DNA from: Streptomyces sp. ISL-94
Lineage (GTDB): Bacteria > Actinomycetota > Actinomycetes > Streptomycetales > Streptomycetaceae
Direction: 5' to 3'
Length of the DNA stretch: 57,171 nt
Assembly: GCF_018614075.1 (NCBI RefSeq)
Contig: NZ_JAGGOZ010000084.1
Location: 1 to 57,171 of the forward strand
In this document: positions 18,064 to 26,500 of the stretch, piece by piece
Numbering within the stretch: position 1 is the first letter of the stretch
Layout: the number at the start of each line of letters is the position of its first letter
Notes under the pieces: generated by a model
The model's database searches: none
What the model saw: only the letters and a program-made list of their open reading frames with translations
What the model was told of the DNA's origin: nothing
Position numbers and translations under genes: made by a program

Positions 18064-18186
18064 CCTCCACACCGTAGGAACCGAAGGGCGAAGAAGGGCG
18101 CCCGAAGACCTTACGAAACGCGGACACCGCGTCCCAGGGCGGCAGGGCCAGGTCCACCCGGCACCGCATGGTGTCACGCTGGAGGC

Positions 18187-18987
18187 ATGGCAACCAGCAA
18201 CGAAACCGACCGAGGCCCGGCCTCCGGAGACGCCGCGGGCCGCGTCCTGGTGGTGGACGACGATCCGACCGTCTCGGAGGTCGTCGCCGGCTACCTGGAG
18301 CGGGCCGGGTTCACCGTGCACCGGGCCGCGGACGGTCCGGCCGCGCTGGAGTCCGCCGCCCGGCACCGGCCCGACCTCGTCGTCCTGGACCTGATGCTGC
18401 CGGGCATGGACGGCTTGGAGGTGTGCCGTCGGCTGCGTGCGCAGGGGGACGGGAGGCATTCCGTCGCCGTGGTCATGCTCACCGCACGCGGCGACGAGGA
18501 CGACCGGATCCTTGGCCTGGAAGTCGGCGCGGACGACTACGTGACCAAGCCCTTCAGCCCACGCGAACTGGTTCTGCGCGTCCGGTCCGTCCTGCGCAGG
18601 TCGTCGTCGCCCGTTCCCGTCGGCGAGCCCCTGCTCGCGGAGGCCGGCCTGACCGTAGACCCCGCTGCTCGGCGAGCGATCCGAGATGGAGTGGAACTGG
18701 CACTCACCCTCAGGGAGTTCGACCTCCTCACCTACTTCCTGCGGCACCCCGGGCAGGTCTGCGGCCGCGAGCGGCTGATGCGCGAGGTCTGGGGCTGGGA
18801 CTTCGGCGACCTGTCCACGGTGACCGTGCACGTCCGCAGGCTCCGGGGCAAGATCGAGGAGGACCCCGCCGATCCGCAGCTGATCCGAACCGTGTGGGGC
18901 GCCGGATACCGCTTCGAAGCGGGCCCCGTCCCGACCGGCCGCGAGCAGGTCGCAGCCGGTGCCCGTACGGAGGACGGCCATGCGTGA
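18187..18987 (+). CDS. OmpR/PhoB-family response regulator
   Basis: The 266-residue protein has a receiver domain (VLVVDDDPTVSEVV; phosphoacceptor Asp68 in VVLDLMLPGMDG; Lys121 in VTKPFSPREL) and a winged-helix output domain (LTLREFDLLTYFLRHPG; VTVHVRRLRGKIE). GGAGG precedes the ATG. The kinase gene begins eight bases before its stop, so the pair is coupled. Its position between the divergent glycosyltransferase operon and the convergent epimerase makes these its natural targets, an inference from layout. Confidence 0.93.
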   Translation: MATSNETDRGPASGDAAGRVLVVDDDPTVSEVVAGYLERAGFTVHRAADGPAALESAARHRPDLVVLDLMLPGMDGLEVCRRLRAQGDGRHSVAVVMLTARGDEDDRILGLEVGADDYVTKPFSPRELVLRVRSVLRRSSSPVPVGEPLLAEAGLTVDPAARRAIRDGVELALTLREFDLLTYFLRHPGQVCGRERLMREVWGWDFGDLSTVTVHVRRLRGKIEEDPADPQLIRTVWGAGYRFEAGPVPTGREQVAAGARTEDGHA

Positions 18988-20089
18988 CGTGCTGCTGATC
19001 GCCCTCTACGCCTTCCTCGGCGCGGCGGCCGCCGGGATCCTCGGATCCGTGGCGCTGCGGATACTGCGACGGCGCAGCGTCGCAGTGTCCCTGGCGGTGG
19101 TAGCGGCCGTCGCCGTGTCCGCGATGCTCGCCGGGACGCTCGCGGTCGCCTGGGCGATGTTCCTCTCCTCCCATGACCTGGCCGTGGTGACCACCGTCGT
19201 CGCGATGGCCGCCGCCGTCTCCTTGATTACGGCGCTGCTGCTGGGCCGCCAGGTCGTACGACGCTGCCGGGAACTCGTCGTCGCGGCCCGCGACTTCGGC
19301 GAGGACGGCACCTTCACGGCGCCGGCCGTACCGGCCCCCGCCGAACTGGCGGCACTCAGCCGCGAGCTGGCACTCACGAGTGAACGCCTCGCGGCTTCCC
19401 GCGACCGCGAGCGGGCCCTGGAGACATCGCGGCGCGAGCTGGTGGCCTGGATCTCGCACGACCTGCGGACACCGCTGGCCGGGCTGCGGGCCATGTCGGA
19501 GGCGCTCGAGGACGGCATGGCGGCCGATCCTGCCCGCTACCACCGCCAGATGCGCGCCGAGGTGGACCGCCTCAACTCCATGGTCACCGACCTGTTCGAG
19601 CTGTCCCGCATCCATGCTGGCGCACTCTCCCTCAACCCCACCAGGGTCTCCCTCTACGACCTGGTGGGCGATGCACTGGCAGGAACCGATGCGCTCGCGC
19701 GCGAACACGGAGTGCGCCTGGCAGGTGCCGGCGTGGCCCCGCTGCCGGTCGAGGTCGACGGTAAGGAGATGACGCGGGTGCTGTCCAACCTGCTCGTCAA
19801 CGCCATCCACCACACCCCGGCCGACGGAACGGTCGCGATCGCCACGGAACGCCGCGCGGACGCGGTGGTGCTGTCCGTCACCGACGCCTGCGGCGGAATC
19901 CCGGAGGAAGACCTGCCCCGGGTCTTCGACACCGGCTGGCGGGGCAGCCAGGCCCGTACCCCTCCCTCGGGTGCGGGCCTGGGCCTGGCGATCGTCCGGG
20001 GCATCGTCGAGGCCCACTCCGGGCGCGCGGACGTCCACAACGTGCCCGGCGGCTGCCGCTTCGAACTCACGCTCCCCGCACCTGTGTAG
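18980..20089 (+). CDS. Sensor histidine kinase
   Basis: The 369-residue kinase has two N-terminal membrane segments with almost no external loop (about residues 2-25 and 35-90), then a HAMP-like linker. The H-box WISHDLRTPLAGLR contains His160. The N-box is LSNLLVNAIHHTP and the G-boxes are DACGGIPEEDLPRVFD and GAGLGLAIVRGIVEAHSG. The short sensor region suggests that it detects a membrane or envelope state rather than a large external ligand. It overlaps the response-regulator gene and forms a two-component system with it. Confidence 0.92.
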   Translation: MRDVLLIALYAFLGAAAAGILGSVALRILRRRSVAVSLAVVAAVAVSAMLAGTLAVAWAMFLSSHDLAVVTTVVAMAAAVSLITALLLGRQVVRRCRELVVAARDFGEDGTFTAPAVPAPAELAALSRELALTSERLAASRDRERALETSRRELVAWISHDLRTPLAGLRAMSEALEDGMAADPARYHRQMRAEVDRLNSMVTDLFELSRIHAGALSLNPTRVSLYDLVGDALAGTDALAREHGVRLAGAGVAPLPVEVDGKEMTRVLSNLLVNAIHHTPADGTVAIATERRADAVVLSVTDACGGIPEEDLPRVFDTGWRGSQARTPPSGAGLGLAIVRGIVEAHSGRADVHNVPGGCRFELTLPAPV

Positions 20090-20129
20090 GCCTTGCCGCT
20101 CCGGCCGACGACGTCGACCGGATTCCGGC

Positions 20130-21194
20130 TCAGCCGGTCGCAACCGCCGAAGCACGCTGGCCGGCCCGCGCGAACTCGGCCATGCCGTCGGCGAAACCGA
20201 CCACCGGGCGCCAGCCCAGATCCTTGCCCAGCCGGGCCGAGTCGGCGGTGATGTGCCGTACGTCGCCGAGGCGGAACTCGCCCGTCACCACCGGGGCGGG
20301 ACCGCCGTGAGCCGAGGCCAGCGCGACCGCCATCTCGCCGACCGTGTGCGGGTCCCCGCTGCCGGTGTTGAAGGCCGTGAGCGCGCCCGTTTGCCGGGTG
20401 GCAACCGCCTCCAGTGCCACCGCATTGGCCGCGGCCACGTCCGTGACGTGGACGAAGTCCCTTCGCTGCGCGCCGTCCTCGTAGACCCGGGGCGCCTCGC
20501 CCCGGGCGAGCGAGGAGCGGAAGAAGGAGGCCACCCCGGCGTAGGGGGTGTCGCGCGGCATGCCGGGCCCGTACACGTTGTGGTAGCGCAGTGACACCGC
20601 CCGGCCCTCCACGCACCGGGCCCAGCTCGCCGCGAGGTGCTCCTGGGCCAGCTTCGTCGTCGCGTAGACGTTCCGCGGATCCGTCGGGGCGTCCTCGCCG
20701 ACCAGGCCCGGCGCGAGTTCGGCTCCGCAGTCGGGGCAGCGGGGTTCGAACCGGCCGGCCGTCAGGTCCTCGGTCCGGCGTGGCCCGGGTCGTACCGTCC
20801 CGTGCCGTTCGCACGTGTACCGGCCTTCCCCGTAGACCACCATCGATCCGGCGAGCACGAGCTCGCCCACCCCGGCAGCTGCCATCTCCGCGAGCAGCAC
20901 CGCCGTCCCGAGGTCGTTGCAACCGACGTAGTCCGGGGCGTCCGCGAAGTCCTTGCCGAGGCCGACCATGGCCGCCTGGTGGCACACCGCGTCGATTCCG
21001 CGGAGCGCCGCTCTGACCGCGACGGCGTCCCGTACGTCGGCGCGCACGAACTCGGCGTCGGGCAGGGGCGGCGTGCCGGGGTGGGCAGCGGGCAGCAGGG
21101 CGTCGAGGACGACGGGGTTGTGTCCTCGGTCCGTGAGGGCGGTGACGATGTGGGAGCCGATGAATCCGGCCCCTCCGGTGACGAGTACGCGCAT
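20130..21194 (-). CDS. NAD-dependent epimerase/dehydratase with zinc-ribbon-like insert
   Basis: The 354-residue protein is an extended SDR of the sugar-nucleotide epimerase/dehydratase type: TGGAGFIGSHIV at the N-terminus, Ser117 in LAGSMVVYG, catalytic Tyr177 and Lys181 in YATTK, and LRYHNVYGPGMP. Between Ser117 and Tyr177 lies an extra segment of about 40 residues with Cys128, His131, Cys153 and Cys156 (CERH ... CPDCG), a probable zinc-binding knuckle. It converges on the kinase gene. It probably makes or modifies an NDP-sugar for the nearby glycosyltransferases. Confidence 0.88.
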   Translation of the reverse strand: MRVLVTGGAGFIGSHIVTALTDRGHNPVVLDALLPAAHPGTPPLPDAEFVRADVRDAVAVRAALRGIDAVCHQAAMVGLGKDFADAPDYVGCNDLGTAVLLAEMAAAGVGELVLAGSMVVYGEGRYTCERHGTVRPGPRRTEDLTAGRFEPRCPDCGAELAPGLVGEDAPTDPRNVYATTKLAQEHLAASWARCVEGRAVSLRYHNVYGPGMPRDTPYAGVASFFRSSLARGEAPRVYEDGAQRRDFVHVTDVAAANAVALEAVATRQTGALTAFNTGSGDPHTVGEMAVALASAHGGPAPVVTGEFRLGDVRHITADSARLGKDLGWRPVVGFADGMAEFARAGQRASAVATG

Positions 21195-21318
21195 ACTGCG
21201 GACGCTACGCAGCGCGGACCATGCGAAGGGTCTCCCACGCGCGCACGTAAGACTTCCGTCACACGGTGCGCCGGGTACGGCGACGCAAGCGTGACGGCCG
21301 GGTGCCTCGGGTGGGAAT

Positions 21319-21735
21319 TCAGTGGTGGCTGAGGTGGTCGTGGTCCTTCCAGATGCCGTTGCCCGGCATGTCGAGGCGGGCGGTGAGCGGTCGGCGCCAC
21401 GGGGGAGTGGAGGTGGGTTCGCCCCAGTAGTCGGTGACCCGTACGGCCCGGCCGTCGCGGAGCTCGGCGATGGTGACGTTGCGGTAGAGGCGGCCGTCGC
21501 CGTAGTCGCAGGTCCATTCCACGACGGTGATGTCGTCGTCGAGGCGTAGCCGTCGTCCCACTTCGAGCGTGAGCTCGGGGAAGTTCCCCTCGACCTCCCC
21601 GATGAGCTTGCTGCCGCGGACGACCTCGCCCAGCTGTGGCCATTGCCGCTCGACCTCCGGGGCGAGCGGCACTCCGAGGATGTAGGCGAGGCGGGTGTGG
21701 CCGTTCGGTTCCGGTGCCGGCTCGTTCATTGCCAT
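21319..21735 (-). CDS. SnoaL/NTF2-like protein, possibly N-terminally short
   Basis: The 138-residue protein shows the NTF2-like cone pattern in its second half: DITVVEWTCDYGDGRLYRNV, then TIAELRDGRAVRVTDYWGEP. The usual N-terminal helices (R-x-Y-Y-E-x-x-x-x-G-D) are replaced by LAYILGVPLAPEVERQWPQL, so the front may be truncated or divergent. Members act as small enzymes or binding proteins. Its ATG overlaps the stop of the upstream FMN-binding-protein remnant. Confidence 0.72.
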   Translation of the reverse strand: MAMNEPAPEPNGHTRLAYILGVPLAPEVERQWPQLGEVVRGSKLIGEVEGNFPELTLEVGRRLRLDDDITVVEWTCDYGDGRLYRNVTIAELRDGRAVRVTDYWGEPTSTPPWRRPLTARLDMPGNGIWKDHDHLSHH

Positions 21736-22475
21736 CAGTCCTTCCTGCGCGGTGGGCGGCGGACCGGATGCGGCGTGTGCCGTGGTGCGCCGGATCCGTC
21801 GACCACGCTGCTGATGTGGAAGCGGACCCGGCGCCCGGTGCCGCCCTCATCGTCGGCGGAGCCATCAGGAGACCACTCCAGGACCGCGGTGCCGGACAGG
21901 TGCACGGCGCGCCCCGTGGCGAAATCGGCGAACAGCAGGGCCGCGGCACTGTCGACGGCCAGATTGCCGAGGCTGTTGAACATGTTGTTGCCCGGGTAGT
22001 CGGGCCACCAGAGGCTGCCGCCCTCGACGCGGACGAATCCGGACGGCCCGCCGCGGTGCGAGGCGTCGTTGCCGCGCTCCGGGTGGGTGGTGCCCAGGAA
22101 GAAGGTGTCGGCCGAACGGATGAGGCAGGCCTGGTCGGACGTCAAGAAGGTGGCGTACCGCACCGGGGGGCCGTTCCCGCCCGCTGCCGCAGCGGGTCCG
22201 GGTCGGAGGTGTCGACGCCGGATGTACTGAGGACAGTTGCCGTATGCCTGATCGACTTCGAGCACGAGGCCGTCCTCGTCCACGGTGGTGAGCGTCCCGT
22301 TGACCCGGAAGCGACGGCGGGTGGCGAAGTCGATGGCCAGCAGGCCGACCGGTTGACCGGGAGGGAGCTCGTCGAGCGGGTCGCGGGCGGCTGGTGCGGT
22401 GCGTACGCGCAGAGTGGATGCCGCGATGACGTCGAGGATGCCGGGCGGTCCGGTCAGCGGTGAGATCCACAGCCG
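21735..22475 (-). pseudogene. Pyridoxamine-phosphate-oxidase-like flavoprotein, 5'-truncated
   Basis: From RLWISPLTGPPGILDVIAAS to the C-terminus this matches the actinomycete PPOX-like flavin-binding family, with RRFRVNGTLTTVDEDGLVLE, QAYGNCPQYI and DYPGNNMFNSLGNLAVDSA. The family usually has about 50-60 more N-terminal residues before this point. Instead, the frame runs into unrelated sequence, because a divergent and equally truncated gene begins within about 30 bases. The remaining protein lacks the first FMN-binding strand and is probably non-functional. Confidence 0.75.
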
Positions 22476-22494
22476 GCCCGCTGGGGGTCGCGGC

Positions 22495-23012
22495 GCTGTG
22501 CCGCTCTGTACGCGAGGGCCGTCCGGCCGGACCTGAGGGTCGTCATGCGGCTGTACGGGGACGACTTCGCGACGGCCGTTTACCGCACCCTGCGCGCCGC
22601 GCATCCCGCCGCGCTCACCCGCAGCCGCAGCGTGACCCATCTGGCGGCACCCGCGTTCGCCGGCGCGATGATGGGCCGGCAGGTTCTTGGGGCCATACCG
22701 GTCGAGCGGCGCGTGCTGCTGTTCGCGGCGCTCGTGGTGGCCGGTCATCCGCAGCTGGAAGGACGGACCATCGCGGAATCTTTCCGGCCCGGTGCCTGGC
22801 GCGTGATCGCCCTGGACACCAGTGCACCCGAGGAACGGCGCCCGGACCTGGCCGCCGCACCCGAGGAGGCCCGGATTCCTGAGGCGGGCCTGGTCTGGGA
22901 CCTGCACCCCGGGTACGTCCTCAAGGCGCAGGACCGGGTGGTTCTGGCCGCTACCCGCAGAGGCCTGGCCGAGTTGCTCGGCCGTGGCACGGTCTCCGCC
23001 TCCGGCACGTGA
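22495..23012 (+). pseudogene. C-terminal fragment of a TrkA/RCK-type NAD-binding protein
   Basis: The in-frame sequence begins near 22495 with ALYARAVRPDLRVVMRLYGD and runs to a normal C-terminus (GLAELLGRGTVS). LTRSRSVTHLAAPAFAGAMM and GAIPVERRVLLFAALVVAG resemble the C-terminal half of Streptomyces potassium-channel-like RCK proteins. The Rossmann NAD-binding half and the start are missing. An internal ATG at 22545 could in theory be used but has no ribosome site. It is joined back to back with the truncated flavoprotein gene. Confidence 0.7.
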
Positions 23013-23164
23013 GACGACGGCCTCGGAGCGCAGATTCCTGCGGTCGTGTCGGAGTGTTGACGAGTCCTCCGACGGCAGTCACAGGGAGCCGATACTGCCG
23101 GACTCCGGCATGAGATCGACGGGTGGTCGAGCCGTACGGTGGCAGCCGCACCAGAGAGGTACCC

Positions 23165-23323
23165 ATGAACGGAAATCCCACCATCCACGCTGTCGTTCTG
23201 GCGGTGGCGACGCTCCTCCTGCTTCCCCTTCCCGTCGCACTCCTGCGGGGGTGGACCCCGCAGAGGCTACGCAGCCGTGCCGTGGCCCGGGCCTGCGCCG
23301 ACTGCCCGCACCGGCTCGAGTAG
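23165..23323 (+). CDS. Small single-span membrane protein
   Basis: A 52-codon frame begins MNGNPTIHAVVLAVATLLLL, has one hydrophobic segment and ends with a soluble tail containing ACADCPHRLE, a C-x-x-C pair. GAGAGG sits at proper distance before the ATG. It lies upstream of the second molybdoenzyme on the same strand, about 200 bases away. I do not recognise a family; it may be real but could be a chance frame. Confidence 0.45.
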   Translation: MNGNPTIHAVVLAVATLLLLPLPVALLRGWTPQRLRSRAVARACADCPHRLE

Positions 23324-23523
23324 CGGCGGGCGGGAGCCGGCGGCCGCGGTCGTAGCGAGGAAACATCAGGTCTGGCGTGTCACGTGGGCTCCCATGGCCT
23401 GTGTGCGGCATGTTCTCCTCGGCGGGCGATTTCCGTGAGCCCCGGTTCGGTCGGAGTCTGCGGAGGTGTCCCTTGGGCGCGAGCGGTAGCGGGCAGCGCG
23501 ATCCCGACGAGACCCCGCGGCCA

Positions 23524-24924
23524 ATGCCGAAGGACGCGGAACGCGGGCACCAGGGACCGAGGGACACCGGTGAACCGGCTACGGCCGGTCGGCCCTCCGG
23601 TGAGGAACCGGACGCGGACGCATCCGGGCCGAGGTGGCCGGCGCGACTCCGGTCGGCTGTGAAATCCGCACGGACGGCCGGTCCGCCGCCAGGGCTCTCG
23701 CGCCCGGAGTTCTGGCGGAGCCCGTTGCGCGGTCCGTGGCTGACCTCGGTGCTCGGGCTGATCCTGCTCTTCGGGATCACCGTCCTCTTCGTCACGGGCC
23801 TGGTGTCGTACGCGGCGTACAACCCGGATCTGGCAGCGGTGAACGACCAGACGCCCGGCAAGGGGTGGCTCGGGTTCTACCTCTTCCCCTGGCCGACGTC
23901 TCCGTACTGGCTCTACCGGGTCACCCAGGGGGTGCACGTCACGCTCGGGATCGTCCTCGTACCCGTGCTCCTGGCCAAGCTGTGGTCGGTGATCCCCAAG
24001 CTGTTCGAGTGGCCGCCGGTGCGGTCGGCCGCGCACGGCATCGAGCGGCTGTCCCTGCTCCTCCTGGTGGGAGGCGCCGGGTTCGAGTTCGTCACCGGAA
24101 TCCTGAACGTGCAGCTGCACTACATCTTCCCCGGCTCCTTCTACACACTGCACTTCTACGGCGCCTGGGTGTTCATCGGCGCCTTCGTGGTCCACGTGGC
24201 CTTCCGACTGCCCAGGGCACTGCGCGCGGTGGGGCACCGGCTGGGCGAGTCGGCGGCCGGTACGCACGACGCGGCCGGACTGGTCTCGCCCCGTCCGGCG
24301 GCGCCGACGATCTCCCGCCGGGGCGCACTGGGCATGGTCGGGCTGGGCTCCCTGGTGCTGCTGGCGGTCACCGCGGGCCAGAGCATGGGCGGCTGGTTCA
24401 GGCAGACGGCGCTCCTCGCCCCGCACGGACAGGATCCCGGCTCCGGGCCGAACGGCTTCCAGATCAACAAGACCGCAGCCTCGGTCGGCATCCGGCCCAG
24501 CGACATCGGCCCCGCCTGGCGCCTGACCGTACGTGGTGCCGGCAAGCAGATCGATCTGACCTACGACCAACTGCTGGCCCTGCCCCAGAACGAGTCGTCC
24601 CTGCCCATCGCCTGCGTGGAGGGCTGGTCGACCTCCGACCAGCACTGGAGCGGAGTCCGCCTCACGGACCTGGCCGCACTGGTCGGGCTCGGCACGAACA
24701 CCCCGCAGGTCTTCGTGGAGTCGGTGCAGCGCGGCGGGCCGTTCAGGTCGGTGGTCCTGCGCGACAACCAGGCCCGGGACGACCGTTCACTGCTCGCCGT
24801 GCGCGTCAACGGTGCCGTGCTCTCGTACGATCACGGCTACCCGGCCCGGGTGATCGTCCCCGGAGCGCCCGGAGTCCACAACACCAAATGGGTCACCCGC
24901 CTCACCTTCGGAGACCCGGCATGA
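23524..24924 (+). CDS. Polytopic molybdopterin oxidoreductase with cytochrome b domain, copy 2
   Basis: The 466-residue protein parallels the gene at 12691 but has a longer charged N-terminus. Four membrane helices carry His138, His171, His210 and His224 in the positions seen in copy 1. A twin-arginine motif SRRGALG (Arg265-266) precedes hydrophobic helix five. The Mo domain contains Cys364 in LPIACVEGWST and DHGYPARVIVPGAPGV. The start is uncertain: the ATG at 23524 has no ribosome site, while a TTG at 23473 follows GGAGG by six bases and would add 17 residues. Its stop overlaps the next gene. The substrate is unknown. Confidence 0.85.
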   Translation: MPKDAERGHQGPRDTGEPATAGRPSGEEPDADASGPRWPARLRSAVKSARTAGPPPGLSRPEFWRSPLRGPWLTSVLGLILLFGITVLFVTGLVSYAAYNPDLAAVNDQTPGKGWLGFYLFPWPTSPYWLYRVTQGVHVTLGIVLVPVLLAKLWSVIPKLFEWPPVRSAAHGIERLSLLLLVGGAGFEFVTGILNVQLHYIFPGSFYTLHFYGAWVFIGAFVVHVAFRLPRALRAVGHRLGESAAGTHDAAGLVSPRPAAPTISRRGALGMVGLGSLVLLAVTAGQSMGGWFRQTALLAPHGQDPGSGPNGFQINKTAASVGIRPSDIGPAWRLTVRGAGKQIDLTYDQLLALPQNESSLPIACVEGWSTSDQHWSGVRLTDLAALVGLGTNTPQVFVESVQRGGPFRSVVLRDNQARDDRSLLAVRVNGAVLSYDHGYPARVIVPGAPGVHNTKWVTRLTFGDPA

Positions 24925-25469
24925 GGCCCGTCCTGCCGACCGCGGCCACAGGCGCGTTCCGCCGCCGCTACGGGGCCTCCCCGCTCCACCTGCTCCTCGT
25001 CCTCGCCTCCTTCGCCCTCGCCGTCTACGCGGGCCTGCGACTCCTCAAGGGCGACGCCCTCGGCGTGGCCCTGTGGTTCGTCGGAGCGGCGCTCCTGCAT
25101 GATCTGGTGCTGCTGCCCTTGTACTCGATGACGGACCGGGCGGTGCAGGCGGCCTTCGGGGACACCTCGCACGTGGGAGGTCCCCTGGCGCGGGTGGGCG
25201 TCAACCACGTTCGCGTACCGTCCTTCATCGCCGGTGTCCTCCTGCTCGTCTGGTGGCCCCTCATCCTCCACCGGGTGGAGCACTTCACCGCCGCCACGGG
25301 CCTCCCCTCCGACGGGTTCCTCGCGCGCTGGCTGTTGATCACCGCCGGCCTCTTCGCCGCCTCCGCAGCCGTCCTCCTCGCCAGGATGTGGCAGGGGACG
25401 AAGGCCGCCAGGCGTGCCGCAAGGCGTGCCGCAAGGGTTCAGGCGCGGGCGCGCAGGGCAACGAAGTGA
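24921..25469 (+). CDS. Companion membrane protein of the molybdoenzyme, copy 2
   Basis: The 182-residue protein has about four membrane segments and a basic C-terminal tail (RRAARRAARVQARARR). Its ATG overlaps the molybdoenzyme stop (ATGA). WFVGAALLHDLVLLPLYSM matches the His-Asp block of the 13833 gene, showing common descent; this copy is longer, with an extra outer loop after VQAAFGDTS. The last 31 bases overlap the convergent methyltransferase gene. Confidence 0.78.
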   Translation: MRPVLPTAATGAFRRRYGASPLHLLLVLASFALAVYAGLRLLKGDALGVALWFVGAALLHDLVLLPLYSMTDRAVQAAFGDTSHVGGPLARVGVNHVRVPSFIAGVLLLVWWPLILHRVEHFTAATGLPSDGFLARWLLITAGLFAASAAVLLARMWQGTKAARRAARRAARVQARARRATK

Positions 25470-26095
25470 CGGCCCATGGCGGAGGACCAGCACTCGGTCG
25501 CCGTCCACCCCGAGGCCCGGGCGTGACGGTCCAGTGCCGCAGTACCGACAGCGGCCCAGGGGAAGGCCGCGCCCACCGGCCGGTGACCCGCATGGATGCG
25601 GACCCGGCGGCGTTCGTCCACATCTCCTGGAGCTGTTTCCACCAAGAGCAGTCCCTGCCCGTGTACCAGGTCCCTGATCCTGAGCAGGAGTCTGCGAGGG
25701 TCCCCACCGATGCCGATGTTGCCGTCGATCAGCAATACCGTTCCCCACCCGCCCTCGTCGGGCAGCGGATCGAACACCGACCGGCGCAGTGCGGCGCCGC
25801 CCCGGGAGACGGTCGCGCTGACTGCTGACGGACACACGTCGATGCCGAGCACGGAGTGCCCCTGACGGGTCAGCGCCTCCACCAGCCGGCCGGCCCCGCA
25901 GCCGATGTCCAGCACACGCCCCCTGCACCGCCGCAGTACGGCACGGTCGCCGGCGTCCGCCCGCGCACACCATCGCTTGAGATCCAGCGAGAGGCACCAG
26001 CCCTCCGCGTCGCGCAGCGAAAGATCACCCTGCTGCGCGTGGATCGCCGCCGCGTACGGGCCGCTGTTCCATCCCTCGGAGTCGTGGGCGGTCAC
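25439..26095 (-). CDS. Class I SAM-dependent methyltransferase, copy 2
   Basis: The 218-residue protein shares VLDIGCGAGRLVEAL, VLGIDVCPSA and the block VFDPLPDEGGWGTVLLIDGN with the methyltransferase at 16074, and GRHFVALRA near the end with its GRHFVHLTR. The start is a GTG at 26095 with GGAGG directly before it, the same arrangement as at the GT2 gene. It converges with the companion membrane protein and the coding ends overlap by 31 bases. It completes the second molybdoenzyme / membrane protein / methyltransferase set. Confidence 0.88.
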   Translation of the reverse strand: MTAHDSEGWNSGPYAAAIHAQQGDLSLRDAEGWCLSLDLKRWCARADAGDRAVLRRCRGRVLDIGCGAGRLVEALTRQGHSVLGIDVCPSAVSATVSRGGAALRRSVFDPLPDEGGWGTVLLIDGNIGIGGDPRRLLLRIRDLVHGQGLLLVETAPGDVDERRRVRIHAGHRPVGAAFPWAAVGTAALDRHARASGWTATECWSSAMGRHFVALRARA

Positions 26096-26301
26096 CCTCC
26101 ATGTTTCGCCTCACGGCGGGACGGGGCGCTCCGGCAGAGGTGGAATCCACCCGATCGGACCGTATACCCCCGTCCTCCGCAGTGGACCGGGAGCGTGTGT
26201 GGGGTCGCCCGGAGGCACAGCACTGCCCGCCGATGAGACGTGTCCGGATGTGAGAGAACCTCGTCATTGCAGACATGCGCGGCGGGGCGAAGTGATCGAG
26301 C

Positions 26302-26440
26302 ATGCCCGCACCGCACCGCGTCGTCATCACAGCCTTCCCCGGAGTGGAACTCCTGGACGTCACCGGCCCGGCCGAGGTGTTCTCGGCGCCACGCGCAGCA
26401 CAAGGACCTGGTGGCGCTCAAGGTGCTGCTGGAGCGATGA
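26302..26440 (+). pseudogene. N-terminal stub of a GlxA/DJ-1-type regulator
   Basis: HRVVITAFPGVELLDVTGPA followed by EVFSA is the start of the DJ-1/PfpI domain of GlxA-family AraC-type regulators. Homology ends after about 30 residues, and a different frame then reads HKDLVALKVLLER to a stop at 26440. The rest of the regulator is missing. It is a deletion remnant. Confidence 0.6.
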
Positions 26441-26500
26441 GCACGAACCTCACTCGGGTGGGAGCGGGCCGGCGAAGGACAGTGGGGCAGTGGGGCCCCG

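Noticed and set aside
16074..18193. Arsenosugar biosynthesis cluster, from the DUF2064/TIGR04282-type and GT2 names
   Set aside because: No arsenic methyltransferase (ArsM) or radical SAM ArsS is present, and the nearby ArsB-like gene is a broken remnant, so the names alone do not support arsenic chemistry.
17347..18981. Long minus-strand frame across the two-component genes
   Set aside because: Only the part from 18063 downwards is a GT2 protein; the rest is the mirror of the response-regulator gene with poor codon sense.
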